The notes under the pieces were generated by a model, which saw only the letters and a program-made list of their open reading frames with translations, was not told where the DNA came from and did not search any database. From positions 1 to 34,381 of IMG/VR virus record IMGVR_UViG_3300042112_000707: 34,381 nucleotides of DNA. One strand, 5' to 3'. The DNA is from a virus. Shown here one piece after another: positions 25,260 through 31,991 of the stretch. The position numbers and the translations under genes are program-made. Within the stretch, counting starts at the first letter, position 1, and every line of letters begins with the position of its first letter.

Positions 25260-26204
25260 TCATGGTAACGCAATGCGTTTCCTGATTTCAAGCAAGCGAC
25301 GGCCGGCCACCTCGGCAACGGCAGGAACTACGGCGTTTCCGAGGCACTTAAGCCTGTCCACCCGAGAGGGAACCCCATGAGCCACTCGACCCACGGAGGG
25401 TTCAGGTGTCCACCCACGGTCGCGTTGAGCCCCGACGATCGCGCCCCACCCGGCGTCGTCGATACTCCGCCGCGGCTGTCCTCTTTGGTCGGCGTCGGCC
25501 AAAGCCGTACCGCTCTCGCAAGCGTCGGATTGTCGCCAGCAAACTGCGAGTCCTGATCCGGTCTTCCCGCTTTCGGCGTCGGCCACATTCGCACGGCCTG
25601 TCCGAGCGTGTCCGATACGAGCCTCCCGGTCACCTTGTCGTAAAGCCGCTGATTCGGATGCCTCGGTGGATTCCCGCTCGCATCCACAATTCGATCTATT
25701 CTTAGTCCGCATTCCGACGTTGTTGGCGTCGGCCATAATTCCGATGATGAAGACCCGATCCCTACGGTGATGGGCGCCGACGGCGGACGCCGGAATGCAA
25801 TCCCACTCCGCATCGTACCCGCTCTCGGAAAGCTCTCCGAGTACGTCGCCCATTCCCCGTCCAAGCAACGCTGCGACGTTTTCCAGCACGACGAAGCGCG
25901 GTCGAACCAAGCGAACGACTCGCATGAGTTCGTAGAACAGTCCGCTTCGTGCGCCTTCGATTCCGGCTCGTTTTCCGGCATTGGAAATGTCCTGACACGG
26001 GAACCCTCCGCAGATCAGATCGACCGGCGGAACGTCGTGCATCTTCGTGATGTCGTCAAACCGTTGAGCATCCGGCCAGTGCTTCGCAAGAACGGCCCGC
26101 GCATAGGGGTCGATTTCGCATTGCCAAACGGTGCGACCGCAACCGGCTCTTTCGAGTCCGAGTTCAAGGCCGCCGATGCCGCTGAAAAGCGAGCCGATTT
26201 TCAC
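25260..26204 (-). CDS. dcm: DNA (cytosine-5) methyltransferase
   Basis: A 314-aa protein with all core motifs of the C5 class: motif I FSGIGG (residues 7-12), motif IV GGFPCQDIS (66-74) with catalytic Cys70, motif VI ENV (108-110), motif VIII HRRDRVF (146-152) and motif X LGNAVVP (288-294). The target-recognition part (about 155-275) contains the repeated phrase ADA(N/E/D), often seen in phage members. It would methylate cytosines in phage DNA, most likely as protection from host restriction. It starts with GTG at 26204, overlapping the previous stop (GTGA). No partner restriction enzyme is obvious, apart from the adjacent HNH gene. Confidence 0.93.
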   Translation of the reverse strand: MKIGSLFSGIGGLELGLERAGCGRTVWQCEIDPYARAVLAKHWPDAQRFDDITKMHDVPPVDLICGGFPCQDISNAGKRAGIEGARSGLFYELMRVVRLVRPRFVVLENVAALLGRGMGDVLGELSESGYDAEWDCIPASAVGAHHRRDRVFIIGIMADANNVGMRTKNRSNCGCERESTEASESAALRQGDREARIGHARTGRANVADAESGKTGSGLAVCWRQSDACESGTALADADQRGQPRRSIDDAGWGAIVGAQRDRGWTPEPSVGRVAHGVPSRVDRLKCLGNAVVPAVAEVAGRRLLEIRKRIALP

Positions 26205-26509
26205 GCTTCGCCTTTCTCGATGGCGGAGGCGCGGGAGCGGAGATCGTCGGCAAACTCATCCCAGTGACTCATAGTGCCGGGATTGCGTTCGTAGATCTTG
26301 GCAATCTCCCTGAGCGCCTTCGCGGCGGCTTTGCGCTCGCGGGCTTGGCATCGCGCTTCGTAGGCGGCGTTGATCGCGGCGGCACGATCATTAGCATCGC
26401 GCTCCGACGTTTCTCCGACGTAAACATCGGCGTCTCGCGTAGGCGAACCGACGTACCAAACGTCGCCGCTCCACTGATAAGCCTCCGCAAACGGCTTCTC
26501 GTCGCTCAT
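26201..26509 (-). CDS. Hypothetical early protein, 102 aa
   Basis: The protein starts MSDEKPFAEAYQWSG. An N-terminal beta part (about residues 10-32, with WYVGSPTRDADVYVG) is followed by a long charged helix rich in Ala, Arg and Glu (about 38-75). It resembles the mosaic small proteins of early regions of temperate phages (Ead/Ea22 surroundings) but is not assignable. The stop overlaps the GTG of the C5-methyltransferase. The start lies 6 bp after the stop of the upstream gene. Confidence 0.68.
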   Translation of the reverse strand: MSDEKPFAEAYQWSGDVWYVGSPTRDADVYVGETSERDANDRAAAINAAYEARCQARERKAAAKALREIAKIYERNPGTMSHWDEFADDLRSRASAIEKGEA

Positions 26510-26515
26510 GTCGGC

Positions 26516-26698
26516 TCATTTTGCCAGCTTCGCCAGTGCTTCCGCCGCGCGGTGCAACCGCTCGGCCGTCTCAATCATCAGTCGGCGGGCCTCATCGTTG
26601 TATCCGCCGAGTCCAAAGTTATTTCGGTACTCGAAGTCACTGATGCGCTCGCGCAAGGCGAACACCGCGTCTATCGCCGTGGTGATTTCCCCGCTCAC
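26516..26698 (-). CDS. Small helical protein, 60 aa
   Basis: The GTG at 26698 overlaps the stop of the upstream gene (GTGA). The product, with GEITTAIDAVFALRERI near the start and AERLHRAAEALAKLAK at the end, appears to be two amphipathic helices. An upstream ATG at 26833 would create a long overlap and Arg-rich sequence and is rejected. Function unknown. Confidence 0.6.
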   Translation of the reverse strand: MSGEITTAIDAVFALRERISDFEYRNNFGLGGYNDEARRLMIETAERLHRAAEALAKLAK

Positions 26699-27210
26699 GT
26701 CGTCCCCTTCTCCGCCGCGCGGCGGGCGCGGTGATGGTCCCATGCGCGCCAATAGGTTTCGGCGTCGATCTTCTCCGTCGTTCCGAAGATGGAGTTGTGC
26801 GTCTTGGTTCCGGCCGAGTAGAAGCCGTCGCACGCCTTCCGCTCCGCGTCGCGTTCCTTCATCGTCGAGTGCAGAAGGTTGCGCATGGCCAGCACGTTGT
26901 CCACAACGCCTTCAACCGTGAGGCTATGGTCGTCTGGGTCGTTCTCGGGGGAGACGATGTTGAGGATCGCGTCGAGCGCCGCGCGCAGCCGCTCGACTTC
27001 GGCCACGAGGGCGGGAATGTCGTTGCGGGAGTGCTGAACGAAGTCGGCGTTCGCGTCCAACGTGACGTATGCGATGTGCAACAGGTCTTTCGTGACGATT
27101 TCCCAGATGTGTCGTCCCGCCATGCGCATCCGCCAGATGCTTCCGTCGCGGTACGGCTCGCTGGTCGTCGCCTTCTCCGCCCGCTCCTTGATCTTCCCGA
27201 TGTCAAGCAT
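26695..27210 (-). CDS. Ead/Ea22-like protein, 171 aa
   Basis: It opens MLDIGKIKERAEKATTSEPYRDG. The middle holds ANADFVQHSRNDIPALVAE followed by VERLRAALDAIL (near residues 53-83). This Asn-Ala-Asp-Phe...Asp-Ile-Pro-Ala-Leu...Glu-Val-Glu-Arg-Leu phrase is the hallmark of the Ead/Ea22-like family in early operons of temperate phages, whose biochemical role is unknown. The C-terminus is mosaic (SAGTKTHNSIFG, then an Ala/Arg tail). The start overlaps the upstream alanine-rich gene by 8 bp. Confidence 0.7.
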   Translation of the reverse strand: MLDIGKIKERAEKATTSEPYRDGSIWRMRMAGRHIWEIVTKDLLHIAYVTLDANADFVQHSRNDIPALVAEVERLRAALDAILNIVSPENDPDDHSLTVEGVVDNVLAMRNLLHSTMKERDAERKACDGFYSAGTKTHNSIFGTTEKIDAETYWRAWDHHRARRAAEKGTT

Positions 27211-27751
27211 GGTCGGACTCCTTCAACGGCCACGTCGGATAGTGCCGTCGCACAACGTCGGCGCACTCGCTTAGGACGCGCGAACAGGCGGCGTCGTAGG
27301 CGGCGGCGTAGGCGGCGGCGTAGGCGGCGGCGTCGGCGGCGTAGGCGGCGGCGGCGGCGGCGTCGGCGGCGTAGGCGGCGCGGGCGGCGGCGCGGGCGGC
27401 GGCGCGGGCGGCGGCGTAGGCGGCGTCGTAGGCGGCGGCGCGTATATCGGACATAGATACATCATCGCCCCGCGCGAAGCGGTCGCACAGATCCAACGTC
27501 GCACGCACTCGCCCGTCTCCCGGTCGGCGATGCTCAAAGATCGGGAGCGCCAAACGCGCGCACTCGGCGGCGGCTCCGACAAGTCGGCGGCGTCCTTCCG
27601 ACATAGGCGGCCCCGCGAGCTTTCCGCAGAGCCAAAGCATCCAGTCTCCGCGTTCACAAGCCGCCCAAATGGTCGGGCCGTCCTTGTCGGAAGCCCAATC
27701 CAACGCCTCGCGGCACGCCCCCATCGCACTCAGTTTGTCTTGGACGGTCAT
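27203..27751 (-). CDS. Alanine-rich repeat protein, Imm-5-like (paralogue A), 182 aa
   Basis: The folded N-terminal part has GACREALDWASDKDGPTIW (residues 11-29), ACERGDWMLWL (31-41) and an Arg/Ala helix ending LALPIFEHRRPGDGRVR (near 68-84). A low-complexity run (about 103-155) follows in which Tyr, Asp or Arg recurs roughly every four residues among alanines. The C-terminus CSRVLSECADVVRRHYP (156-172) closes the domain. This set matches proteins usually annotated as putative immunity protein (Imm-5) in phages and bacteria; their function is not established. The start ATG overlaps the previous stop (ATGA). A homologue lies at 33986 on the other strand. Confidence 0.75.
   Translation of the reverse strand: MTVQDKLSAMGACREALDWASDKDGPTIWAACERGDWMLWLCGKLAGPPMSEGRRRLVGAAAECARLALPIFEHRRPGDGRVRATLDLCDRFARGDDVSMSDIRAAAYDAAYAAARAAARAAARAAYAADAAAAAAYAADAAAYAAAYAAAYDAACSRVLSECADVVRRHYPTWPLKESDHA
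27287..27452 (-). repeat. Low-complexity GCC-rich array coding AAAY/D/R
   Basis: On the minus strand, GCC codons alternate with TAC, GAC and CGC roughly every fourth codon. The unit is about 12 bp with a few slips. It encodes the Ala/Tyr/Asp/Arg helix of paralogue A. The array invites replication slippage and produces arginine-rich shadow frames on the plus strand. Confidence 0.8.
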
Positions 27752-28443
27752 TGGTTGGCCTCCGCTTCCGCCGCGTCGATCGACAGCGCCAAATCGATCA
27801 TGGCGTCGAGGTGGCGGGTTCGTGGCAAGTATGCGGCGTTTTCGATGGCGGCGGCGGCGGCGTCGGCGGCCAAGGCGGCGTAGGCGGCGTAGGCGGCGTC
27901 GGCGGCGGCGGCGTAGGCGGCGGCGGCGTCGGCGGCGTAGGCGGCGGCGGCGGCGGCGGCGTAGGCGGCGGCGGCGACGTAGGCGGAGGCGTCGGCGTCG
28001 GCGGCGGCGTCGGCGGCGTCGGCAGCGTCTCGCATCTCCCCCATCGTCGCCGTTGGCGGCAACGACGCCAGCCGGTCGGCTTGATCCGTCATCCCAGCGG
28101 CTCGCAACGCCTCCGCCGCGATCACCGTGACGGCGTACCGTGCGACCGCTTCCGCGCGTCGTCTCGTCGTCTCGTCGTCGCGCCGCGAACCGATGATCCG
28201 GTCGATCATCGGCAATGCCCATTGTTTGCGAAGCTCGCCGTCCATCGGCAAGTCGTTCCGCGCGATCGCCAGCCTGCGAACGACGGGGCACGCGCAGTCC
28301 AGTACGTCGGTCGCCTCACCAAGAGGCTCGCCGCGCGAGACGCGCAGCTTCGCGACGGCGGCAGACATGATGCACGCGGTGCCTTTGGCGGGATTGCCCG
28401 CACCGATCACGAAGGTAAGCGTAGACGGGTCGAAGGTGGTCAT
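27748..28443 (-). CDS. Alanine-rich repeat protein (paralogue B type), 231 aa
   Basis: The start ATG at 28443 has AAGGA nine bases upstream. The N-terminal part reads TFDPSTLTFVIGAGNPAKG (2-20) and CIMSAAVAKLRVSRGEPLG (23-41). It continues with DCACPVVRRLAIARNDLP (near 48-65), then IDRIIGSRRDDETTRRRAE (near 78-96). I recall this order from phage proteins that share the alanine-rich tails of Imm-5-like proteins. Residues about 142-205 are an Ala-rich run with Tyr and Asp, and the C-terminus AAYLPRTRHLDAMIDLALS is ordered. The stop overlaps the start of paralogue A, so the two are translated together. Function is unknown; a shared role is likely from the common repeat and coupling. Confidence 0.72.
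   Translation of the reverse strand: MTTFDPSTLTFVIGAGNPAKGTACIMSAAVAKLRVSRGEPLGEATDVLDCACPVVRRLAIARNDLPMDGELRKQWALPMIDRIIGSRRDDETTRRRAEAVARYAVTVIAAEALRAAGMTDQADRLASLPPTATMGEMRDAADAADAAADADASAYVAAAAYAAAAAAAYAADAAAAYAAAADAAYAAYAALAADAAAAAIENAAYLPRTRHLDAMIDLALSIDAAEAEANQ
27846..28027 (-). repeat. Low-complexity GCC-rich array coding Ala/Tyr/Asp
   Basis: This is a second GCC-dominated array on the minus strand. Units of GCC, TAC and GAC codons encode the Ala/Tyr/Asp run of the upstream alanine-rich gene. It is less regular than the array at 34280, with runs of up to seven alanines. Confidence 0.8.
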
Positions 28444-28724
28444 TGGAGTTCCTTTTCCGCCGCGTCGAGGGCGGCGTCGATGGGTGCGTAGGAGCAAGTC
28501 TCGCCGTGCTTTTCGTAATGGCCGCATCCGTAGCACTGCCACTGGAAACCGATCGACGGAGGAACGCGCCGCCACGGCCTTTCCACCGCCGCCCGCACGA
28601 TGGCGATCAGCACGGGCGCGGCGTTCACAGCGGCGATATGGCCTTCGCTCGGCTTCATCAGATCCGGCGTCGCCTTCGCCGCCTTCGCGTCGAGGTCGTC
28701 GAGCCACGCCTTAAGCGCGCTCAC
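28440..28724 (-). CDS. Small protein with Cys knuckle, 94 aa
   Basis: The protein begins with GTG overlapping the previous stop (GTGA at 28724-28721): SALKAWLDDLDAKAAKATP. Residues about 64-78 have CYGCGHYEKHGETC, a short Cys/His cluster able to bind one zinc ion. The C-terminus is helical (PIDAALDAAEKELQ). The start MSALKAWLDDL...P plus AAPVLIAIVRAAVE resembles Ead-type modules of early operons. Function unknown. The stop overlaps the next ATG (ATGA). Confidence 0.65.
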   Translation of the reverse strand: MSALKAWLDDLDAKAAKATPDLMKPSEGHIAAVNAAPVLIAIVRAAVERPWRRVPPSIGFQWQCYGCGHYEKHGETCSYAPIDAALDAAEKELQ

Positions 28725-29023
28725 TTCGCACCGCCTTTGCCGTCGAGGCGGGAGAGGAAGGCGCGGGCGTCAGCGACAATCTCGAAAAACGAGCGGTTGG
28801 TTTGAACTTCGTGCCACGCCAAAAACTCTCGCAGCAGCGCCACCGCCTCGCCGTCATCCTTCGCGGGATCGGCCTTCCACGGCGCGACTCCGGCGGCTTC
28901 GAGGGCGTCGGCGTCCTTATTGGCACGATCAATCGCGTCGCGGAACGGAACGCACAGCGCGCGATGCGTCGTCATTTTGTCGTACTTTTCCGCGCGATGA
29001 AGAACCCACTTATTCCTAGTCAT
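28721..29023 (-). CDS. Hypothetical early protein, 100 aa
   Basis: The protein starts MTRNKWVLHRAEKYDK with a ribosome site GAGGACGAG just upstream. It is first after a 142-bp gap, so it may head a transcription unit of its own. The C-terminal part ALLREFLAWHEVQTNRSFFE then IVADARAFLSRLDGKG is a phrase common to small phage early proteins of unknown role. The preceding gap holds a hairpin and an 11-bp inverted repeat. The stop overlaps the next GTG. Confidence 0.65.
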   Translation of the reverse strand: MTRNKWVLHRAEKYDKMTTHRALCVPFRDAIDRANKDADALEAAGVAPWKADPAKDDGEAVALLREFLAWHEVQTNRSFFEIVADARAFLSRLDGKGGAK

Positions 29024-29043
29024 CTCGTCCTCGATCTAAAAGC

Positions 29044-29105
29044 GCCGCCGCGGCTCGCGGTGTGCGACGTAGAAACGCAAAAGGAAGGTCGCGCGCCGCG
29101 GCGGC
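29044..29105. repeat. 11-bp inverted repeat, 40-bp spacer (operator candidate)
   Basis: GCCGCCGCGGC at 29044-29054 is the exact reverse complement of GCCGCGGCGGC at 29095-29105. Each arm is itself nearly palindromic (GCCGCGGC), a shape suited to dimeric regulators. It lies upstream of the gene starting at 29023, where an operon-internal promoter could be. No convincing -35/-10 pair was found. High GC makes chance matches easier. Confidence 0.4.
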
Positions 29106-29117
29106 ATTGATTGAAAT

Positions 29118-29145
29118 GGCCCCCTACAAACGCAACTCGGGGGCC
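29118..29145 (-). terminator. Hairpin, possible weak terminator
   Basis: GGCCCCC (29118-29124) and GGGGGCC (29139-29145) form a 7-bp all-GC stem with a 14-nt loop. Read leftward, the stem is followed by ATTTCAATC, a short T-containing tract. It lies 20 bp after the stop of the gene at 29166, so it could partly end transcription of the recombination genes. Confidence 0.42.
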
Positions 29146-29165
29146 GCCCCGGAAACGCTCCGAGG

Positions 29166-29663
29166 CTATTCGTCTTGCCCGGGCTCGCGCTCGGGCGGAA
29201 TCTCCTCGTCGGGCGTAGGCTCCTCGGTCGCAGCCGCTTCGGGCGCGTCGTCGATCGGAGCTTTGAGCTTGCCGATCGGCGTCGCGGGATCGAGCGCCTT
29301 GGCCCGAATGCGCACGGCGCACACGGTCTTGTTGCCGAACTTGACCTTGGTGTCCACGAACAGCGCGACCTTCTTTCCGTACCAGTCCGCCGTGCTGCTG
29401 CCGTAGGCGGCGATGAGCGAACGCAGGTTGGTCGCGTTCAACACCAATTCGCGATCGACGTTCTTGAACTTGAGGGAACCGACGTCCGATTTGACGTCTT
29501 TCAGCTTAGTCCCGGGGCGCGCGAACTCCACGCGCTTGCGGTACCGAACTTCCTCGATTTCGACGACGATGTCGGAATCGAGGGACAGCATTTCAAACGT
29601 GATCCACGGCGTCGACCGCAGGCGGCCCGCCACGCCGGTGAACTTCTGAAACGACTCGGTCAT
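29166..29663 (-). CDS. Conserved phage protein next to RecE-like nuclease, 165 aa
   Basis: The protein starts MTESFQKFTGVAGRL at an ATG overlapping the previous stop (ATGA). The core contains KNVDRELVLNATNLRSLIAA, then YGSSTADWYGKKVALFVDT, then CAVRIRAKA, a phrase set shared by many phage proteins encoded beside recombination nucleases (LNxTN...L...G..T..W.GK...L). The C-terminus (about 130-165) is an acidic Pro/Glu-rich tail like that of single-strand-binding proteins. A DNA-binding or recombination-accessory role is inferred from neighbours; no enzymatic motif is seen. Confidence 0.7.
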   Translation of the reverse strand: MTESFQKFTGVAGRLRSTPWITFEMLSLDSDIVVEIEEVRYRKRVEFARPGTKLKDVKSDVGSLKFKNVDRELVLNATNLRSLIAAYGSSTADWYGKKVALFVDTKVKFGNKTVCAVRIRAKALDPATPIGKLKAPIDDAPEAAATEEPTPDEEIPPEREPGQDE

Positions 29664-30481
29664 GCGTTCTCGCTTTCGTCCACGAGGGACAGCAGATCGG
29701 AAGACGCGGGCATGTCGATGACTTGCCACTCGTCCGGGGTGCCCGGCCAAACTCCGCTTCGCTGGCACTCCAGCAAGCGATCCAGCGTCCGTTGGTTCTC
29801 GCACGCGAGCACGTCCAAGTCGTTCTCTTTGAGCTCGACGAGCCACACGTGATGCGGCGGCTTCGGATGCACGACGACGAGCCGCGCCCCGGCGACGCGC
29901 AAGCCGCACGTTTGCAGGCCCGTGCGATAGTGCGCGGCTTGGTGCATCCAGCCCTCCGCCCACGCTCGGAACGGCACGGACCGTTCGCACGCGAAGCGGC
30001 TGACCTTCAAGTCGTAGATGTAGTCGTCGGCGAAGAAGTCGAGGCGGCCCTTGCAGACCGCGCCGTGTTGCGACCACAGCACCGACAGCTCGACCGTTTG
30101 CGCTTCCGTCGCTTTCGCAAGCGCCTCGGCCGCCGCGCGCTTGGCAAGGAACGCCCCGGCCACGCCGCGAACGATCTCGGCTTGCGTCGCCGAAAGAATC
30201 TCGAACTCGGCGTGCTCAAGTTTCCACGCCTTGCCCTCTTTCGTGGCGAAGCTCATGCCGTCCGGCTTGAAGCGGTAGCGCTCGGCGAAGCGCTGCGGCT
30301 CGAGGATCGCCATGTGGCACGCCGTGCCGAGTTGCATCGCGTCGGTGGGCTCGTCGTTCTGCGCGCGGCGCCACGGCACCAAGGCCGGGGGGCCTTCGCG
30401 CATCGCCTTCAAGTCCGACGATCCCCACGCGGGCAGGGCGTGATACTCCGCCGCGGCGTAGTTTTTGAGAATCTGATTCAC
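29660..30481 (-). CDS. RecE-like PD-(D/E)XK exonuclease, 273 aa
   Basis: The motif order is that of the RecE/YqaJ-type nucleases of phage recombination: LGTACHMAILEPQRF (51-65), Glu131 in VELSVLW, GRLDFF with Asp148 (145-150), YDLKVS with Asp157 and Lys159 (156-161), and QAAHYRTGL (181-189) with the conserved Gln and Tyr. The enzyme would resect double-stranded ends to make 3' tails. It starts with GTG at 30481 overlapping the ATPase stop (GTGA). Usually such a nuclease is paired with an annealing protein, but none was recognised nearby. It ends in an acidic stretch (SLVDESENA). Confidence 0.82.
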   Translation of the reverse strand: MNQILKNYAAAEYHALPAWGSSDLKAMREGPPALVPWRRAQNDEPTDAMQLGTACHMAILEPQRFAERYRFKPDGMSFATKEGKAWKLEHAEFEILSATQAEIVRGVAGAFLAKRAAAEALAKATEAQTVELSVLWSQHGAVCKGRLDFFADDYIYDLKVSRFACERSVPFRAWAEGWMHQAAHYRTGLQTCGLRVAGARLVVVHPKPPHHVWLVELKENDLDVLACENQRTLDRLLECQRSGVWPGTPDEWQVIDMPASSDLLSLVDESENA

Positions 30482-31674
30482 GCTTGCGGCTCCTGCACGC
30501 GGCCGTCCTCGATGATGATGGAGCACTCCTCGCCGTGGCCGACCCGTTCGATCCACAGCTGCGCCGCGCCGTCCTTCACCTGCGTCGCGAGCAGCTTGAG
30601 GCTTTCGTCGTCGAGCAGCGAGCCGTCGCGAATGAGCATCACGCGAAGGGTCGGATTCATCGCGAGCCCCATCGCGACGCTGACGCGCAACTTCTCCGCC
30701 GCGCTCGCCTGCGAGAACGGGACGCCGCGGTAGGTGACGCCGTCCTCGGACAGCGACAGGCCCTCCACGGGCATCTTGGCCCGGGCGATCATGTCCGCCT
30801 TCTCGCGGTCGATCGCCTCGATTTCGGCGGTGAGCTCGTCCGACACCTTCTGCTGCCGCTGCGCCGCGTCGGTCGCGGTGCGGTGCGAGTAGTTCTGCCG
30901 AATGAGCTTGTTGGTCGCCTGCGCGTTGGCGATCTCGGAAGCCAGCGAGGAAACGTCCGGCACTTCGGCCGCCGCGGTCGGCTCGAGCGTGATGATTTGT
31001 TGCTCGGCGGCGGCGATCTTCTCGCGCCACTCCGCGATCGAACGCCGAAGGTTGGCGATGACCGTGCGCGCCGCGTTGGTCTCCCGCGCGCGCTCCATCA
31101 TTTGATCGCGGCGATCGACCAAGTCTTGCAAGACGATCTCTTGCTCGGGCAAGTCGGGCGTGAACGTCGCCGAAGCGGCCTGCGCGCGCAAGCGATCCCG
31201 CTCGCGGTTCACTTCCGTGCGTCGCGCGTAGGTCTTTTCGCGCCGCTCGTTGAGCATCGTGAAGTCGAGTCCGACGACGCGCCGCAGCATTTCGATTTGC
31301 GACGAGTGCTTGGCGCGCGAGAACTCAAGCGGATCGAACGTCAGCGAGCCCGTGATCTTGTCGAGCAGCGCTTGCGGCGACGAGAACCGCTCGCCTTCGC
31401 GCCCCTTCACGACGAGCTTTTCCCCGCGTCCGAACGTGCGTTCGACCACGTACTTGCCGAGGTCGACCGTGATGGTCGCTTGATCCTCCCCGTGCCGGAT
31501 CGGCTCTTCGGGAGCCGCGTCACGCCCGCCCAATGCGGCCATGATCGCATCGAGCACCGAGGATTTTCCCTGCGCGTTGCGGCCGCCGATGACCACCATC
31601 CCCGATTCGTCGGGCGTGATCTCGACCGCTTCGAGGCGCTTGAAGTTTTGCGCCGAGAGCTTCACTACTTGCAT
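30478..31674 (-). CDS. SMC/Rad50-like AAA ATPase, 398 aa
   Basis: The Walker A GGRNAQGKSS lies at residues 30-39. A central coiled coil (about 135-300) separates it from a signature SQASAAEKLRVS (321-332) and a Walker B-like LRVMLIRDGSLLD (343-355). The ABC/SMC head is thus split around a short arm with no zinc hook. The usual Asp-Glu pair is Asp-Gly here, as I recall for related phage ATPases. Partnered with the RecE-like nuclease it may act in double-strand-break processing. The ATG at 31674 has GGAG six bases upstream and is preferred to the upstream GTG-type reading. It is the first gene of the leftward operon. Confidence 0.85.
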   Translation of the reverse strand: MQVVKLSAQNFKRLEAVEITPDESGMVVIGGRNAQGKSSVLDAIMAALGGRDAAPEEPIRHGEDQATITVDLGKYVVERTFGRGEKLVVKGREGERFSSPQALLDKITGSLTFDPLEFSRAKHSSQIEMLRRVVGLDFTMLNERREKTYARRTEVNRERDRLRAQAASATFTPDLPEQEIVLQDLVDRRDQMMERARETNAARTVIANLRRSIAEWREKIAAAEQQIITLEPTAAAEVPDVSSLASEIANAQATNKLIRQNYSHRTATDAAQRQQKVSDELTAEIEAIDREKADMIARAKMPVEGLSLSEDGVTYRGVPFSQASAAEKLRVSVAMGLAMNPTLRVMLIRDGSLLDDESLKLLATQVKDGAAQLWIERVGHGEECSIIIEDGRVQEPQA

Positions 31675-31710
31675 GCGTTTCTCCGCGACGCGCCGGCGCC
31701 GCACGCGCTC

Positions 31711-31739
31711 TTTATACAGCGTCGGAAATCTTTGTGCAA
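31711..31739 (-). promoter_or_regulatory. Leftward sigma70 promoter (early operon)
   Basis: On the minus strand, TTGCAC (31739-31734) and TATAAA (31716-31711) are separated by exactly 17 bp. A start near 31704 leaves a leader of about 30 nt with GGAG before the ATPase ATG at 31674. The -35 is four of six and the -10 five of six to consensus. Confidence 0.75.
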
Positions 31740-31745
31740 GCCCCG

Positions 31746-31774
31746 TTGCGTTTTCTTTTCCGTCGCTCTATACT
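31746..31774 (+). promoter_or_regulatory. Rightward sigma70 promoter with start at the ATG (leaderless)
   Basis: TTGCGT (31746-31751) and TATACT (31769-31774) are separated by 17 bp. Transcription would begin near 31780-31782, at the A of the ATG of the HTH gene, and no ribosome site is present. The two divergent -35 boxes are 6 bp apart and include the inverted pair GCAA...TTGC (31736-31739, 31746-31749), a possible operator. Confidence 0.72.
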
Positions 31775-31781
31775 CTCGCCC

Positions 31782-31991
31782 ATGACCCACTGGTTAACGG
31801 TCGTGCAAGCTGCGCAACGGAAGGGCGTGACCGAACGCACCGTGCGCAACTGGATCAGAGACGGCGTACTGCGCGCCACCCTGCGCACGCCCGAAGACAT
31901 CGAGCCCGTCTTGCACGTCGATCGAGACTTGCTCGATCGAGTTCCCAAGCTGGCGGTCGGCGTGAAAAGAGGAGCGAAGCGTGTCCGATAA
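31782..31991 (+). CDS. Helix-turn-helix regulator (excisionase/MerR-like), 69 aa
   Basis: The protein is short. Residues 5-30 (LTVVQAAQRKG, VTERTVRNWIRDGVLRA) form a helix-turn-helix of the excisionase/MerR type. A basic tail (KRGAKRVR) follows. It faces the early operon across a divergent promoter pair and is probably the regulator of that switch. Excisionase-like function cannot be excluded, although no integrase is seen. The start is ATG 31782, with no ribosome site, matching a leaderless message. The next gene starts 11 bp before its end. Confidence 0.78.
   Translation: MTHWLTVVQAAQRKGVTERTVRNWIRDGVLRATLRTPEDIEPVLHVDRDLLDRVPKLAVGVKRGAKRVR

Noticed and set aside
24874-25263. Alternative 129-codon minus-strand frame overlapping the HNH gene
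   Set aside because: The other register carries intact HNH and zinc-knuckle motifs; this one has none.
25328-25981. 217-codon minus-strand frame inside the C5-methyltransferase
   Set aside because: It overlaps the recognised methyltransferase motifs in another register; phrases such as WPTPT come from reading the repeated ADAN-type codons out of frame.
27287-28027. CRISPR array
   Set aside because: The repeats are in-frame low-complexity codons without spacers of uniform length or unique sequence, and no cas genes are present.
26731-28130. Long plus-strand frames with poly-arginine or poly-glycine runs over the repeat arrays
   Set aside because: They are out-of-frame readings of the GCC-rich minus-strand arrays; the minus-strand frames have folded flanking domains, family-like motifs and coupled starts.
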